The position numbers and the translations under genes are program-made. Source: Spirosoma fluviale (lineage in GTDB: Bacteria; Bacteroidota; Bacteroidia; Cytophagales; Spirosomataceae). From it: a stretch of DNA of 64,000 bases. The DNA is taken from the NCBI GenBank assembly GCA_945906795.1, contig CAMDRO010000001.1, forward strand, positions 62,001 to 126,000. The letters run 5' to 3'. The notes beneath the pieces are model-generated. The model worked only from the letters and a program-made list of their open reading frames with translations. It was not told the DNA's origin and made no database searches. Shown here piece by piece: positions 8,820 to 18,358 of this stretch; positions within the stretch are counted from its first letter, which is position 1, and every line of letters begins with the position of its first letter.

Positions 8820-9445
8820 AAAGTTTTAAATTCAAAATTGTTTTGTGAGCAATAGTCCAATATCGGTTCGAGAATATTACTTAATACAGGAAATGCCTTT
8901 TTACTATCATGAAAAATCAAAATTGAACCATTACTGATATTTTGTTTAGCAGATTTTATAATGGAAGTTGAATTATTATTTTTATTGTAATCGCCTGAAA
9001 TAAAAGTCCACATATATATTTTAGAGTAATTAATTAATTTCTTGTAAATAAAATAGTTAATCCTTCCATATGGCGGCCTAAAACCAACGGAAGTTGTGCC
9101 AAGTTTATTTATTACATCTTCGCATTGCAGATATTCATTGAAATATTCTTTTGAGTTGATATGCCAAGAATTAACATGATTCATCGTATGATTACCAATT
9201 TTATGGCCGTTCATTAGAATTTGTTTGGCTAATTCTGGATTTGATACTAAATTATTTCCTATGCAAAAAAAAGTTGCCTTTGCTTTATATTTAGTAAGAA
9301 GATCTAAAACATAATTGGTAATTTCAGGGGTAGGGCCATCATCAAAAGTTAAGTAAATTGTTTTTTCGATTTCTAAATCATTATTTTTCCAAATAAGTTT
9401 AGGGAAAATAAACTTTAAAACTTTTGATATTTCATTAATAAACAT
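8816..9445 (-). CDS. Polysaccharide deacetylase (NodB domain, CE4)
   Basis: Carbohydrate esterase family 4 deacetylase of 209 aa. Conserved motifs in order: TFDDG (33-37, catalytic and metal Asp), HTMNH (86-90, metal His pair), RPPYG (123-127), and IFHDS near residue 177-181. These enzymes remove N- or O-acetyl groups from peptidoglycan or polysaccharides. There is no clear signal peptide, only a weakly hydrophobic N-terminus, so location is uncertain. It is first in a two-gene unit with tatD and starts 13 bases from the divergent ruvC start. Confidence 0.87.
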   Translation of the reverse strand: MFINEISKVLKFIFPKLIWKNNDLEIEKTIYLTFDDGPTPEITNYVLDLLTKYKAKATFFCIGNNLVSNPELAKQILMNGHKIGNHTMNHVNSWHINSKEYFNEYLQCEDVINKLGTTSVGFRPPYGRINYFIYKKLINYSKIYMWTFISGDYNKNNNSTSIIKSAKQNISNGSILIFHDSKKAFPVLSNILEPILDYCSQNNFEFKTL

Positions 9446-9458
9446 GAATTAGATTTAT

Positions 9459-10034
9459 ATGTCGCAAATTACTAGTTCCACTTCAGAAAAAATAATTTTA
9501 GGTATTGATCCTGGAACTAGATTTTTGGGATATGGTTTGATAAAAATAAATAAAGAAAAAGTAACCATACTTCAATATGGAATTTTGAATTTGACTAAGT
9601 ATTCCACACAGGGAGCCAAGTTTTTAAAGATTCACGAAAAAGTATTAGGAATTTTAGAAGAATTTTTGCCTGATGAAATAGCTATTGAATCACCATTTTT
9701 TGGTAAAAATGTCCAATCCATGTTAAAATTAGGTAGAGTACAAGGAATGGTTATGTCATTAGCGTTTTCCAAAAATATCCCTGTTTCTGAATATGAACCA
9801 AAAAAAATTAAACAATCTGTTACTGGAAATGGTAATTCATCCAAAGAGCAGGTTGCTAAAATGGTTGAAGTTATTGGAAATATTAAATTAGATGTGAAGC
9901 TCTTTGATGCCACGGATGCTTTAGGTATTGCCATTTGTCATCATTTTCACAATAACAATCTGACATCTACGCTGAAAGGCACAAAAAAAGGTTGGGGTGC
10001 TTTTGTCACTGAAAATCCTTTGAGAGTTAAATAA
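9459..10034 (+). CDS. ruvC: Crossover junction endodeoxyribonuclease RuvC
   Basis: Holliday-junction resolvase that acts with RuvAB in recombinational repair. Length 191 aa. The four acidic catalytic residues are present: D17 (GIDPGT), E77 (IESPFF), D150 and D153 (FDATDALGIA). Residues around FGKNVQSMLKLG match the RuvC DNA-binding region. There is a short C-terminal tail (KGWGAFVTENPLRVK) beyond the E. coli length. The 3' end overlaps the convergent YyaL-like gene by 8 bases. ruvA and ruvB are not in the window. Confidence 0.94.
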   Translation: MSQITSSTSEKIILGIDPGTRFLGYGLIKINKEKVTILQYGILNLTKYSTQGAKFLKIHEKVLGILEEFLPDEIAIESPFFGKNVQSMLKLGRVQGMVMSLAFSKNIPVSEYEPKKIKQSVTGNGNSSKEQVAKMVEVIGNIKLDVKLFDATDALGIAICHHFHNNNLTSTLKGTKKGWGAFVTENPLRVK

Positions 10035-11979
10035 CAGACATCATTTGAATTCGTAATTCATCCATCGTATTTGTAGGTGAATAACACGTCTCTCCAATAC
10101 ATAAATAAAAATTAAATGAGTCATTATGTAGCGTGGGTGTAAAATTCAACATCGTTTTATCTATAGGAAATTCAGATTGCTTTATCTGCTCATAACTTAT
10201 GAAATTTGAATTATATTTTATTAATGCCTTTGGATATTCCACGTAGTCGCAATAAATTTTCAACCAGTTTGAGAAATATAAAGGATTATTTAATGCTGAC
10301 TCCATCATGTTTTCAAGCATTTCCTTCGCCTTTATCGTATAATCTGGAACTTGGTTTATGAATCCTATTTTAAACAAGCATTCGCATAAAATGGAATTAG
10401 AAGATGGCATTACTGAGTCATTTAATTCATATTTTTCAGCTATGAGTTCCTCAGATTGATTTGAATAATAATTTAAAAATACTGATTGTGATTTTTTTGA
10501 CTTATAATTTTCAAGCATTTCTTTTAAACATTTATTGGCTTTAATAATATAATCAACATCACCACTTAGTTCATATAAATCGATGTAGGCTTTCGTAAGA
10601 AGGGCCATGTCATCTAAAAAAGCCATAATTGGGTTTGTTGAATATTTAACTTGGTGTAAATAGCTTTCATTAACAATAAAATGATTTTCAATTTGTTTGA
10701 TTATCGACTTAGCTAATTCAATATATGCCAAATTATTTAATGAAGTGTACGCTTGAATCAGAGAAGAAACCAAAATAGCATTCCATGATAATATTTGTTT
10801 CGTATCAGTGTTAGGTATGACTCGGTTTGACTTTGATTTTTTTAAAATTTTCAATTGTACACTGAATGATTTATTGCTAATAGGAGAAATTTTATAAAGT
10901 ATATTTTTTTTATTTTCCCAGTTACCATTAACTATTATTGAAAAGTGATTATAAAATTCTTGATTTTGTTTACAGGGTATTAGTGTATTTAGTTCTTTAA
11001 AATCCCAAGTATAATATTTTCCTTCTTCACCTTCACTATCGGCATCAATGGAAGAATAGTAGAGTCCATTTTCTCCTCTCAGCCGTTCATTTAAAAAATG
11101 AATGGTATCCGAAATAACTTCTTTATATAAGTCGAAATTAGTTTTTGAATAAGCCAACGAATAGGTTTTTATTAATTGGACATTATCGTAAAGCATTTTT
11201 TCAAAATGCGGGCAGAACCATTCGGAGTCTACAGAATATCTAGAAAAGCCCCCTTCTATTTGATCGTAAATTCCTCCCTGAGCCATTTTTTGTAAATGTA
11301 CCTGATAGAGTTCACGGACTCCAATTTTCAAATACTCACTATTGGGAAGATTAATTAAAAAATCGATTAAACAAGGAAGTGGAAATTTTGGGGCTTGTTT
11401 TATTCCACCAAATACCGGGTCTAATGAAAGTTTAATTATGTGAAATACTTTTTCTAGATGTTTTTCATTCGAGGTTAAATTAATTTTATTAAAGGTTACA
11501 TTACTGTCATTTAGGCTTTTAGAAAATCCATCTGCCGACTTTTCTAATTCGGCCCTATTATATTTAAATGCCTCATCTATTGATTTTAAAATAGATATCC
11601 AATTATTTTTTGGAAAATACGTTCCCCCATAAAATGGTTTTTTATTTGGCATTAAAAATACATTTAATGGCCATCCTCCTCTAATACCCATTTTTTGTAT
11701 GGCCTCCATATAAATCATATCAAGATCAGGACGCTCTTCTCTGTCAATTTTTATATTAACAAAATGACTATTCATTAGATTGGCCACTTCTTGATCCTCA
11801 AAAGATTCATGTTCCATTACGTGACACCAATGACATGCTGCATATCCAATACTAATAATAATAGGTTTATCTTCTACTATGGATCGGTCTAGTGCCTCAG
11901 AGTTCCAAGCTTCCCAATGTACTGGATTGTCTTTATGTTGTAGCAAGTAGGTACTTACCTCATTTTTTAGTTTATTCAT
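10027..11979 (-). CDS. Thioredoxin-domain protein, YyaL/DUF255 (SSP411) family
   Basis: Cytoplasmic protein of 650 aa. The N-terminal third is a DUF255 thioredoxin-like domain with CHWC (49-52) followed by HVMEHESF, the family signature. The remainder is an (alpha/alpha)6 barrel-like region resembling sugar epimerases and glycosidases (HFEKMLYDN, SSIDADSEGEEGKYYTW, SWNAILVSSLIQAY). Members occur from bacteria to man (SPATA20), but their biochemical role is not settled. It stands alone, divergent from the FAD oxidoreductase with 41 bases between starts and converging with ruvC. Confidence 0.87.
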   Translation of the reverse strand: MNKLKNEVSTYLLQHKDNPVHWEAWNSEALDRSIVEDKPIIISIGYAACHWCHVMEHESFEDQEVANLMNSHFVNIKIDREERPDLDMIYMEAIQKMGIRGGWPLNVFLMPNKKPFYGGTYFPKNNWISILKSIDEAFKYNRAELEKSADGFSKSLNDSNVTFNKINLTSNEKHLEKVFHIIKLSLDPVFGGIKQAPKFPLPCLIDFLINLPNSEYLKIGVRELYQVHLQKMAQGGIYDQIEGGFSRYSVDSEWFCPHFEKMLYDNVQLIKTYSLAYSKTNFDLYKEVISDTIHFLNERLRGENGLYYSSIDADSEGEEGKYYTWDFKELNTLIPCKQNQEFYNHFSIIVNGNWENKKNILYKISPISNKSFSVQLKILKKSKSNRVIPNTDTKQILSWNAILVSSLIQAYTSLNNLAYIELAKSIIKQIENHFIVNESYLHQVKYSTNPIMAFLDDMALLTKAYIDLYELSGDVDYIIKANKCLKEMLENYKSKKSQSVFLNYYSNQSEELIAEKYELNDSVMPSSNSILCECLFKIGFINQVPDYTIKAKEMLENMMESALNNPLYFSNWLKIYCDYVEYPKALIKYNSNFISYEQIKQSEFPIDKTMLNFTPTLHNDSFNFYLCIGETCYSPTNTMDELRIQMMSVI

Positions 11980-11998
11980 TAGTATAAAAATGTATTTG

Positions 11999-12006
11999 TA
12001 TTTTTG
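11999..12006 (+). promoter_or_regulatory. Candidate Bacteroidota -7 element (TATTTTTG)
   Basis: Exact match to TAnnTTTG, 14 bases ahead of the FAD oxidoreductase start, giving a very short predicted leader. I find no clear TTTG at the -33 position, so this is a candidate only. Confidence 0.35.
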
Positions 12007-12020
12007 AACAAATTTTACAT

Positions 12021-13589
12021 ATGTTAGAAAGTAAAGATTTTGTAATTAGTCCAGAAATTGCTTATTCCCCAGAACATTTACATCTATTCTTATTGTCAGA
12101 ATTGGGTGCAAATCTATTGAATAATAGTCAATATCGAATTGAAAAAATTTCATTAGATGCAAGAAACAAAAATATAAAGGCGCTCGTAAAAATAGGGCTT
12201 TACAGTAAAGATTACGATTTTGATTCTGAATTGGCTTCTATTTTACCTACATTAAATAAGCATAGCAAAAGGATTATTGTCATTGGTAGTGGTCCTGCTG
12301 GACTATTTGCCGCTGTTAAATTAATTGAATTAGGATTAAAACCTATCATTCTAGAGCGTGGTAAAAATGTTCGTGACAGAAGACGTGATATAGCAGCAAT
12401 TAATCGTTTTAATATTGTAGATGCTGATAGCAATTATTGTTTTGGTGAAGGGGGTGCAGGAACTTATTCTGACGGTAAATTATATACCAGAAGTAAAAAA
12501 AGAGGAGATATTAATTATGTACTTAGAAAATTTGTCAGTTATGGAGCTGATGCAAATATATTGTTTGAAGCTCATCCACACATAGGTACGAATAAATTAC
12601 CAATGATTATTTCTTCCATGCGCAATGCCATCATTGAAGCAGGAGGGGAGTTTCATTTTCAGCATCGGGTTACAGATTTGCTAATCCACAATAATTCTAT
12701 TATTGGATGTCAAACAAATTTCAAAGATGAGTTTTTAGGTGAGGCGACACTACTAGCTACTGGTCATTCTGCTAGAGATATTTTCTCCTTATTACAATCC
12801 AAAAAGATTTTTATTGAAGCCAAGTCTTTTGCCCTGGGAGTTCGAATTGAACATCTCCAAAGTTTTGTTGATAAAAGTCAATATAAATTTGAAGATAGAC
12901 CCTCCTATTTACCGCCTGCTTCATTTAGTTTGGTTGCTAAAACTATTTTTAAAGGAAGTGAAAGAGGTGTTTTTTCATTTTGCATGTGTCCCGGTGGATT
13001 TATTGTTCCATCTGCCACTAGCCAAAACCAAGTGGTCGTTAATGGCATGTCTCCTTCCAGACGGGATTCTAAATTTGCCAATTCAGGGATTGTCGTCAGT
13101 ATTTTACCTTCTGATCTTTCTTCTTATACCCAATATGGTCCATTAGCTGGAATGCAATTTCAGGAAGAATTAGAGAATAAGGTTAATGATTTGTCCGGTG
13201 GGACACAAAAAGCAGTATCCCAACTTACAAGTGATTTCATAAAATCTACTTCGAGTAAAGAGGTTTTAGATACATCTTATATTCCTGGTTTAATTCCTGG
13301 TGATATTCGCGAATTCTTACCAGATTTTATTTCAGAACCCTTAATTATGGGACTTCAAGATTTTAATCGAAAAATACCTGGGTTTTCTAGTCATATGGGC
13401 CAATTGATAGGCCTTGAAAGTAGAACTTCCTCTCCTGTCAAAATCCCTAGAAACCCAGAATCATTAGAACATATAAATATCAACAATTTATATCCTTGCG
13501 GTGAGGGAGCTGGTTTTGCAGGAGGGATTATGTCTGCTGCATTAGATGGTATTAATTGTGCGATTGCTATAGCTCAAAAATTGAAATAA
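12021..13589 (+). CDS. NAD(P)/FAD-dependent oxidoreductase (COG2509-like)
   Basis: Flavoprotein of 522 aa. An N-terminal segment of about 80 residues precedes the dinucleotide fold IIVIGSGPAGLFAA (GSGPAG at 89-94, ILERG at the end of the second strand). Further blocks typical of this 'uncharacterised FAD-dependent dehydrogenase' family are YCFGEGGAGTYSDGKLYTR, the CMCPGGFIVPS segment, and the C-terminal PCGEGAGFAGGIMSAALDG that closes the FAD site. The substrate is unknown. It is followed after 3 bases by the Nudix gene, then the topoisomerase and MFS genes, making a likely four-gene operon. Confidence 0.85.
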   Translation: MLESKDFVISPEIAYSPEHLHLFLLSELGANLLNNSQYRIEKISLDARNKNIKALVKIGLYSKDYDFDSELASILPTLNKHSKRIIVIGSGPAGLFAAVKLIELGLKPIILERGKNVRDRRRDIAAINRFNIVDADSNYCFGEGGAGTYSDGKLYTRSKKRGDINYVLRKFVSYGADANILFEAHPHIGTNKLPMIISSMRNAIIEAGGEFHFQHRVTDLLIHNNSIIGCQTNFKDEFLGEATLLATGHSARDIFSLLQSKKIFIEAKSFALGVRIEHLQSFVDKSQYKFEDRPSYLPPASFSLVAKTIFKGSERGVFSFCMCPGGFIVPSATSQNQVVVNGMSPSRRDSKFANSGIVVSILPSDLSSYTQYGPLAGMQFQEELENKVNDLSGGTQKAVSQLTSDFIKSTSSKEVLDTSYIPGLIPGDIREFLPDFISEPLIMGLQDFNRKIPGFSSHMGQLIGLESRTSSPVKIPRNPESLEHININNLYPCGEGAGFAGGIMSAALDGINCAIAIAQKLK

Positions 13590-13592
13590 TAC

Positions 13593-14174
13593 ATGCATAA
13601 AGAATTAGATCAGTTATGGGCTTTAAATGACAAAGTATCTGAGGATTTAACTATTAAAAATAATGCAATAAAAGCAGCGGTTGTTGTTGTTATTTATAAA
13701 AATAATGATGGCGAGAGTGTACTTTATTTGATTGAACGCAATACGTATGATGGACACCATAGTGGTCAAATGGCATTACCAGGAGGTAAAATGGATCATG
13801 GAGATGCCAACTTAAAAGAAACAGCTATTCGGGAAGTATATGAAGAATTAGGTATTCATTTAGATTTAAATCAATTATTTCCTTTAATACCTCAATGGAT
13901 TCATGTTTCAAACCATTGGGTCCAACCATTTTATATAATTCTTTACGAAAAGCCAATTTTTACTTTAAATAAAAGAGAAATAAATTGTATTTTTGAAATA
14001 CCGATATCATTGTTCAAGGATTCCCATATTTTAACTTTTCATGAGTTAAACATTTTAGGCCAAAAAGTTTTTTCTCCTAAATATTTGAATGATGGTAAAG
14101 AAATTTGGGGAGCAACGGCTATTATTATTTACCAGTTGTTTCTAAGAAAAAAGACTAAAATAAATTTTGATTAA
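13593..14174 (+). CDS. Nudix hydrolase, CoA pyrophosphatase (NudL/PCD1)-like
   Basis: Nudix protein of 193 aa. The motif block is GGKMDHGDANLKETAIREVYEELG (64-87). It differs from the canonical Nudix box in spacing and lacks the first Glu, but it matches the CoA-diphosphatase (NudL) form, in which HxGQxAxPGGxxDxxD precedes TALREAxEEIG; here HHSGQMALPGGKMDHGD is visible. NudL enzymes split CoA and its derivatives into 4'-phosphopantetheine and 3',5'-ADP. It lies between the FAD oxidoreductase and topoisomerase genes with 3-base gaps. Other nucleotide diphosphates are possible substrates. Confidence 0.8.
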   Translation: MHKELDQLWALNDKVSEDLTIKNNAIKAAVVVVIYKNNDGESVLYLIERNTYDGHHSGQMALPGGKMDHGDANLKETAIREVYEELGIHLDLNQLFPLIPQWIHVSNHWVQPFYIILYEKPIFTLNKREINCIFEIPISLFKDSHILTFHELNILGQKVFSPKYLNDGKEIWGATAIIIYQLFLRKKTKINFD

Positions 14175-14177
14175 AAT

Positions 14178-17051
14178 ATGAATGATTCATTAGAAGGTGC
14201 TTTGCAGGATCAAATAGCGGTTGCGGGGATGTATGAAAATTGGTTCTTGGAATATGCTTCTTATGTTATTTTAGAAAGAGCGGTTCCAGCCATTGAAGAC
14301 GGCTTAAAACCTGTTCAAAGACGGATTTTGCATGCATTAAACGAAATGGATGATGGCCGTTTTAATAAAGTGGCGAACGTTATCGGACAAACTATGCAGT
14401 ATCATCCGCATGGTGATGCTTCTATAAACGATGCTATCGTAAATTTAGGACAAAAAGAATTGCTTTTTGATTGTCAAGGTAACTGGGGAGATGTTAGAAC
14501 TGGGGATAGTGCTGCCGCGGCAAGATATATAGAAGTCCGTTTATCAAAATTTGCTAACGATGTAGTATTCAATAATCAAACAACACATTGGCAATTGTCG
14601 TATGATGGTCGTAAAAAAGAACCCATCACCTTACCCATTAAATTTCCATTATTATTAGCCCAAGGTGTTGAAGGAATTGCTGTAGGTTTGGCAACAAAAA
14701 TAATGCCTCATAATTTCTGTGAATTATTACAGGCTTCCATTGATTTACTTTCCAACAAAAAAGTTAATTTATTTCCTGATTTTTTGACAGGAGGAATGAT
14801 GGATGCAAGTTCATATAATGATGGATTGCGTGGAGGAAAAATCAGAATCAGAGCTAGGATAGAAGAGTTTGATAAAAAAACACTACTAATTAAAGAAATT
14901 CCATTTAGCACAACAACCACTTCGCTGATTGATTCAATCATTAAAGCAAATGATTCAGGTAAGATTAAAATAAAAAAGGTCATTGATAACACCGCAAAGG
15001 ATGTTGAAATTCAAGTACAGTTAGCCCCAGGAATATCACCAGATGTTACCATTGACGCATTATATGCATTCACAGATTGTGAAATATCAATTTCGCCAAA
15101 TGCCTGTGTAATTATTCAAGACAAACCACATTTTGTAGGTATTGCTGAAATTTTACGAGTTAGTACAAACCAAACTGTCGAATTATTAAGAGAAGAGTTA
15201 GAAATAAGAAAAAGTGAATTAATGGAAAAGCTTCTATTTAGTTCATTGGAGAAAATTTTTATTGAAAACCGCATCTATCGAAAAATTGAAGAGTGTGAAA
15301 CTTTTGAGTTAGTTATATCCACGGTGGATGAAGGTTTGGATTCATTTAAAAAGGATTTTTATAGGGAAATAACTGAAGATGATATTTTAAGGTTGTTAGA
15401 AATACGAATTAAAAGGATTTCGAAATTTGACAGTTTTAAGGCTGATGAGTCCATGCGGCGATTGGAAGAGGAGTTAAAAGAAGTGGAGGAAAATCTGGCT
15501 AATTTAATTAGGTATGCCATTGATTATTTTAAAAATTTATTGCAGAAATATGGTAAAGGTAAAGAGCGTAAAACTGAAATAACAAATTTCAATACTATTT
15601 CAGCTACTGTAGTGGCGGCAGCTAATCAAAAACTGTATGTTAACATGTTAGATGGTTTTATCGGATATGGTCTTAAAAAAGACGAATATGTGATGGATTG
15701 TTCTGATATAGATGATATAATAGTGATTAGATTAGATGGGACATGTATCGTGACGAAAGTTCAAGAAAAAGTGTTTGTTGGCAAGGATATTCTTTATTGC
15801 TGCGTATTTAAGAAAAATGATGATCGTAAAGTATTTAATATTTGCTATGCGGATGGAAAAACTGGGATAACCTATGTAAAGCGATTTAAAGTAACTTCCA
15901 TTACACGTGACAGAGAATACAAATTAGTTGGCAATCATGCTAAATCAAAAATTACATATTTTTCTGCTAATGAAAATGGAGAAGCTGAAGTTATACAAAT
16001 AAGTTTAACGGCAAATTGCACTGCAAAAATCAAACAATTCGATTATGATTTTGCAAAACTAGCTATAAAGGGAAGGGAATCACTTGGAAACATGCTGACC
16101 AAATATATGGTAAGGAAAATCATTCAAAAGTCTGCAGGTATATCAACTTTAGGGGGTGTCGATATTTGGTATGATCCAACGATAGGAAGGTTAAATAGAG
16201 ACCAACATGGCCATCATATAGGCAATTTTGAACCTAATGATTTCATTTTAGCGATTTATACAAACGGAAACTATGAGCTAACTAATTTTGAATTAACGAA
16301 TCGATATTCAGTAGATGAAATTTTATATTTAAAACGATTTAATAATAAAAGCATTATTTCAGCTGTTTATTATGATGGGATTAATAAATCTAATTACATC
16401 AAACGATTTAAATTAGAAACGACAACTATTGATAAAAAGTTTTTATTTATTGCTGATTCAAAAAATTCTAAACTAATTACAGTAACAGATAATTATTCAC
16501 CCAATGTTCAAATCAAACATAAGTCTGATGGGAAAGCTAGTGAAACAAATATTATACCTATTTCAAGTATTGTGGAGGTTAGAGGCTGGAAAGCTATAGG
16601 TAGTAAATTAAATTATTCGAAAATTGTTGATATCCAGTTTATTGAAACAGAAGAAAATGATCCTTTAGAAATCACTCAGGCTGCGACATTAATTCATTCA
16701 TTAGAAAGAGAGGAACATAATGACTTCAGCACAGAAGAAAACATATCTTTAAATGCATCTAATAGTTCAATTGATGTAAAAACAGTTGAGGATAACCATG
16801 GTGAATTTGCAGATGTAACAGATGAAGTTCCTTTCGAAGTAATAAACATAGATTCTTTTGATAGCGAAGGGGTGGAGGAAAGTGAATCCATTGTTTCAGA
16901 TGAATCTGAAAGTAAAATTGTAGCAGATAATATACCATTTGACATAAATATTAGTAACAATGAAACAGATGTTCCTATGACCATAAAATCAAAACCTGAT
17001 GAAAATTTACATAATGATCAAAATAATGGGGCTCAATTAGGTCTGTTTTAA
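14178..17051 (+). CDS. parC: DNA topoisomerase IV/gyrase subunit A
   Basis: Type IIA topoisomerase breakage-reunion subunit of 957 aa. The N-terminus has AVPAIEDGLKPVQRRILHAL (from residue 35) and QYHPHGDASI. The catalytic tyrosine is Y117 in AARYIEVRL. A coiled-coil and a C-terminal beta-pinwheel-like region follow, then an acidic low-complexity tail from about residue 835. The protein ends in QLGLF (953-957), a near-consensus sliding-clamp binding pentapeptide. Bacteroidota carry this divergent paralogue beside true GyrA, so parC is a better guess than gyrA. No B subunit gene is adjacent. Its stop overlaps the next start by one base (TAATG). Confidence 0.88.
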   Translation: MNDSLEGALQDQIAVAGMYENWFLEYASYVILERAVPAIEDGLKPVQRRILHALNEMDDGRFNKVANVIGQTMQYHPHGDASINDAIVNLGQKELLFDCQGNWGDVRTGDSAAAARYIEVRLSKFANDVVFNNQTTHWQLSYDGRKKEPITLPIKFPLLLAQGVEGIAVGLATKIMPHNFCELLQASIDLLSNKKVNLFPDFLTGGMMDASSYNDGLRGGKIRIRARIEEFDKKTLLIKEIPFSTTTTSLIDSIIKANDSGKIKIKKVIDNTAKDVEIQVQLAPGISPDVTIDALYAFTDCEISISPNACVIIQDKPHFVGIAEILRVSTNQTVELLREELEIRKSELMEKLLFSSLEKIFIENRIYRKIEECETFELVISTVDEGLDSFKKDFYREITEDDILRLLEIRIKRISKFDSFKADESMRRLEEELKEVEENLANLIRYAIDYFKNLLQKYGKGKERKTEITNFNTISATVVAAANQKLYVNMLDGFIGYGLKKDEYVMDCSDIDDIIVIRLDGTCIVTKVQEKVFVGKDILYCCVFKKNDDRKVFNICYADGKTGITYVKRFKVTSITRDREYKLVGNHAKSKITYFSANENGEAEVIQISLTANCTAKIKQFDYDFAKLAIKGRESLGNMLTKYMVRKIIQKSAGISTLGGVDIWYDPTIGRLNRDQHGHHIGNFEPNDFILAIYTNGNYELTNFELTNRYSVDEILYLKRFNNKSIISAVYYDGINKSNYIKRFKLETTTIDKKFLFIADSKNSKLITVTDNYSPNVQIKHKSDGKASETNIIPISSIVEVRGWKAIGSKLNYSKIVDIQFIETEENDPLEITQAATLIHSLEREEHNDFSTEENISLNASNSSIDVKTVEDNHGEFADVTDEVPFEVINIDSFDSEGVEESESIVSDESESKIVADNIPFDINISNNETDVPMTIKSKPDENLHNDQNNGAQLGLF

Positions 17052-18358
17052 TGGAAAATGTTCAAAATAATAAGAGAACACAAAATGCATGGGCATTTTA
17101 TGATTGGGCTAATTCTGTACATTCATTAACTATTACTTCAGCAATTTTCCCTATTTATTTTCCTATTGCTGCTATAGTGGTAGGCTCTGTCACTCCTAAT
17201 TTAATTCCAATTTTTGGAAGTTTTTTATTGCCCAACACGGTCATTTATTCCTATACTATATCTTTTGCGTTTTTAATATTGGCGATTCTAGTGCCCATGG
17301 TTTCAGGAATAGCTGATTATTTAGGTAATAAAAAATCCTTTATGCGATTTTTTTGCTACATGGGGTCATTTAGTTGCATAGGTTTGTATTTCTTCACAAA
17401 AGGCAACTATTGGGTAGGTACATTAGGATTTTTATTTTCAATTATCGGATGGGGGGGAAGTATCGTATTTTACAACAGTTTTTTGCCTGAAATAGCCACT
17501 AAAGAAGAATATGATCAATTAAGTGCTAAGGGGTTTGCGTTAGGATATATTGGTAGTGTCATATTACTATTACAAAATTTATCCATGTTATTGTTGCCAA
17601 ACCTATACGGAAACATATCAAGTGAATTAGCCAGTAGAATTTCATTCTTATCTGTTGGCATATGGTGGCTTATATTTGCGCAAATACCTTTTCATTTTTT
17701 ACCTGATAATCATAAATCAGTAAAATTAAGTAGTAGCTTTTTTGTAGGTGGATTTAAAGAACTGAAAAATGTATTTGTGAAAATTCGTGATATAGAATCT
17801 GTTAGATTGTTTTTAGTTTCATTTTTCTTGTACAATCTTGGAGCCCAAACAGTTATGTATTTAGGCGCTTTATTTGGTAGTCAAGAACTACATTTACCAA
17901 CTGACGCACTTATAATTACCATTCTTTTAATTCAAATTGTAGCAATCCCAGGTGCATTTGTGTGTTCTTCTATTTCCCAAAATATGGGCAATATTTTTGC
18001 GCTCATTCTAATTGTATTCATTTGGATTTTAATATGCTGTTTTGCTTATTTTGTATATGGCCAAGTTCAATTTTATGTTTTAGCGATATCCATAGGGTTT
18101 GTGATGGGAGGGATTCAAAGCAATAGTAGATCTACTTATGCGAAATTGTGCCCAAATAATGAAAAAGATTTAGCTTCATTCTTTAGTTTTTATGATGTAT
18201 GTGATCGATTGAGTACTGTTTTGGGTACATTTTTGTTTGGTGTCATTATTCAAATTACTGGGAATATGCGCATAGGAATATTAATTTTAACCTTATTTTT
18301 TTCGATCAGTTTACTATTTTTATATCGATTACATAAACTTTACAAGTTAAATATTTAA
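17051..18358 (+). CDS. MFS transporter, UMF1/Atg22-like family
   Basis: Twelve-helix membrane protein of 435 aa. The start NAWAFYDWANSVHSL is the hallmark of the UMF1 (Atg22-like) subfamily. Further on are GIADYLGNKKSFMRFF (cytoplasmic loop 2-3) and VMGGIQSNSRSTYAKL in the C-terminal half. Substrates of bacterial members are unknown; yeast Atg22 exports amino acids from the vacuole. It is translationally coupled to the topoisomerase gene (TAATG), though that is probably only operon packing. Its 3' end overlaps oxyR by 12 bases. Confidence 0.85.
   Translation: MENVQNNKRTQNAWAFYDWANSVHSLTITSAIFPIYFPIAAIVVGSVTPNLIPIFGSFLLPNTVIYSYTISFAFLILAILVPMVSGIADYLGNKKSFMRFFCYMGSFSCIGLYFFTKGNYWVGTLGFLFSIIGWGGSIVFYNSFLPEIATKEEYDQLSAKGFALGYIGSVILLLQNLSMLLLPNLYGNISSELASRISFLSVGIWWLIFAQIPFHFLPDNHKSVKLSSSFFVGGFKELKNVFVKIRDIESVRLFLVSFFLYNLGAQTVMYLGALFGSQELHLPTDALIITILLIQIVAIPGAFVCSSISQNMGNIFALILIVFIWILICCFAYFVYGQVQFYVLAISIGFVMGGIQSNSRSTYAKLCPNNEKDLASFFSFYDVCDRLSTVLGTFLFGVIIQITGNMRIGILILTLFFSISLLFLYRLHKLYKLNI

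Noticed and set aside
12814..13146. 110-codon frame within the FAD oxidoreductase gene
   Set aside because: Same-strand shifted frame inside a clear flavoprotein; no recognisable protein.
16801..16980. SSB-tip-like motifs (DEVPFE, DNIPFD) in the topoisomerase tail
   Set aside because: SSB-partner binding depends on the free C-terminal Phe; these are internal, so coincidence in an acidic tail is more likely.
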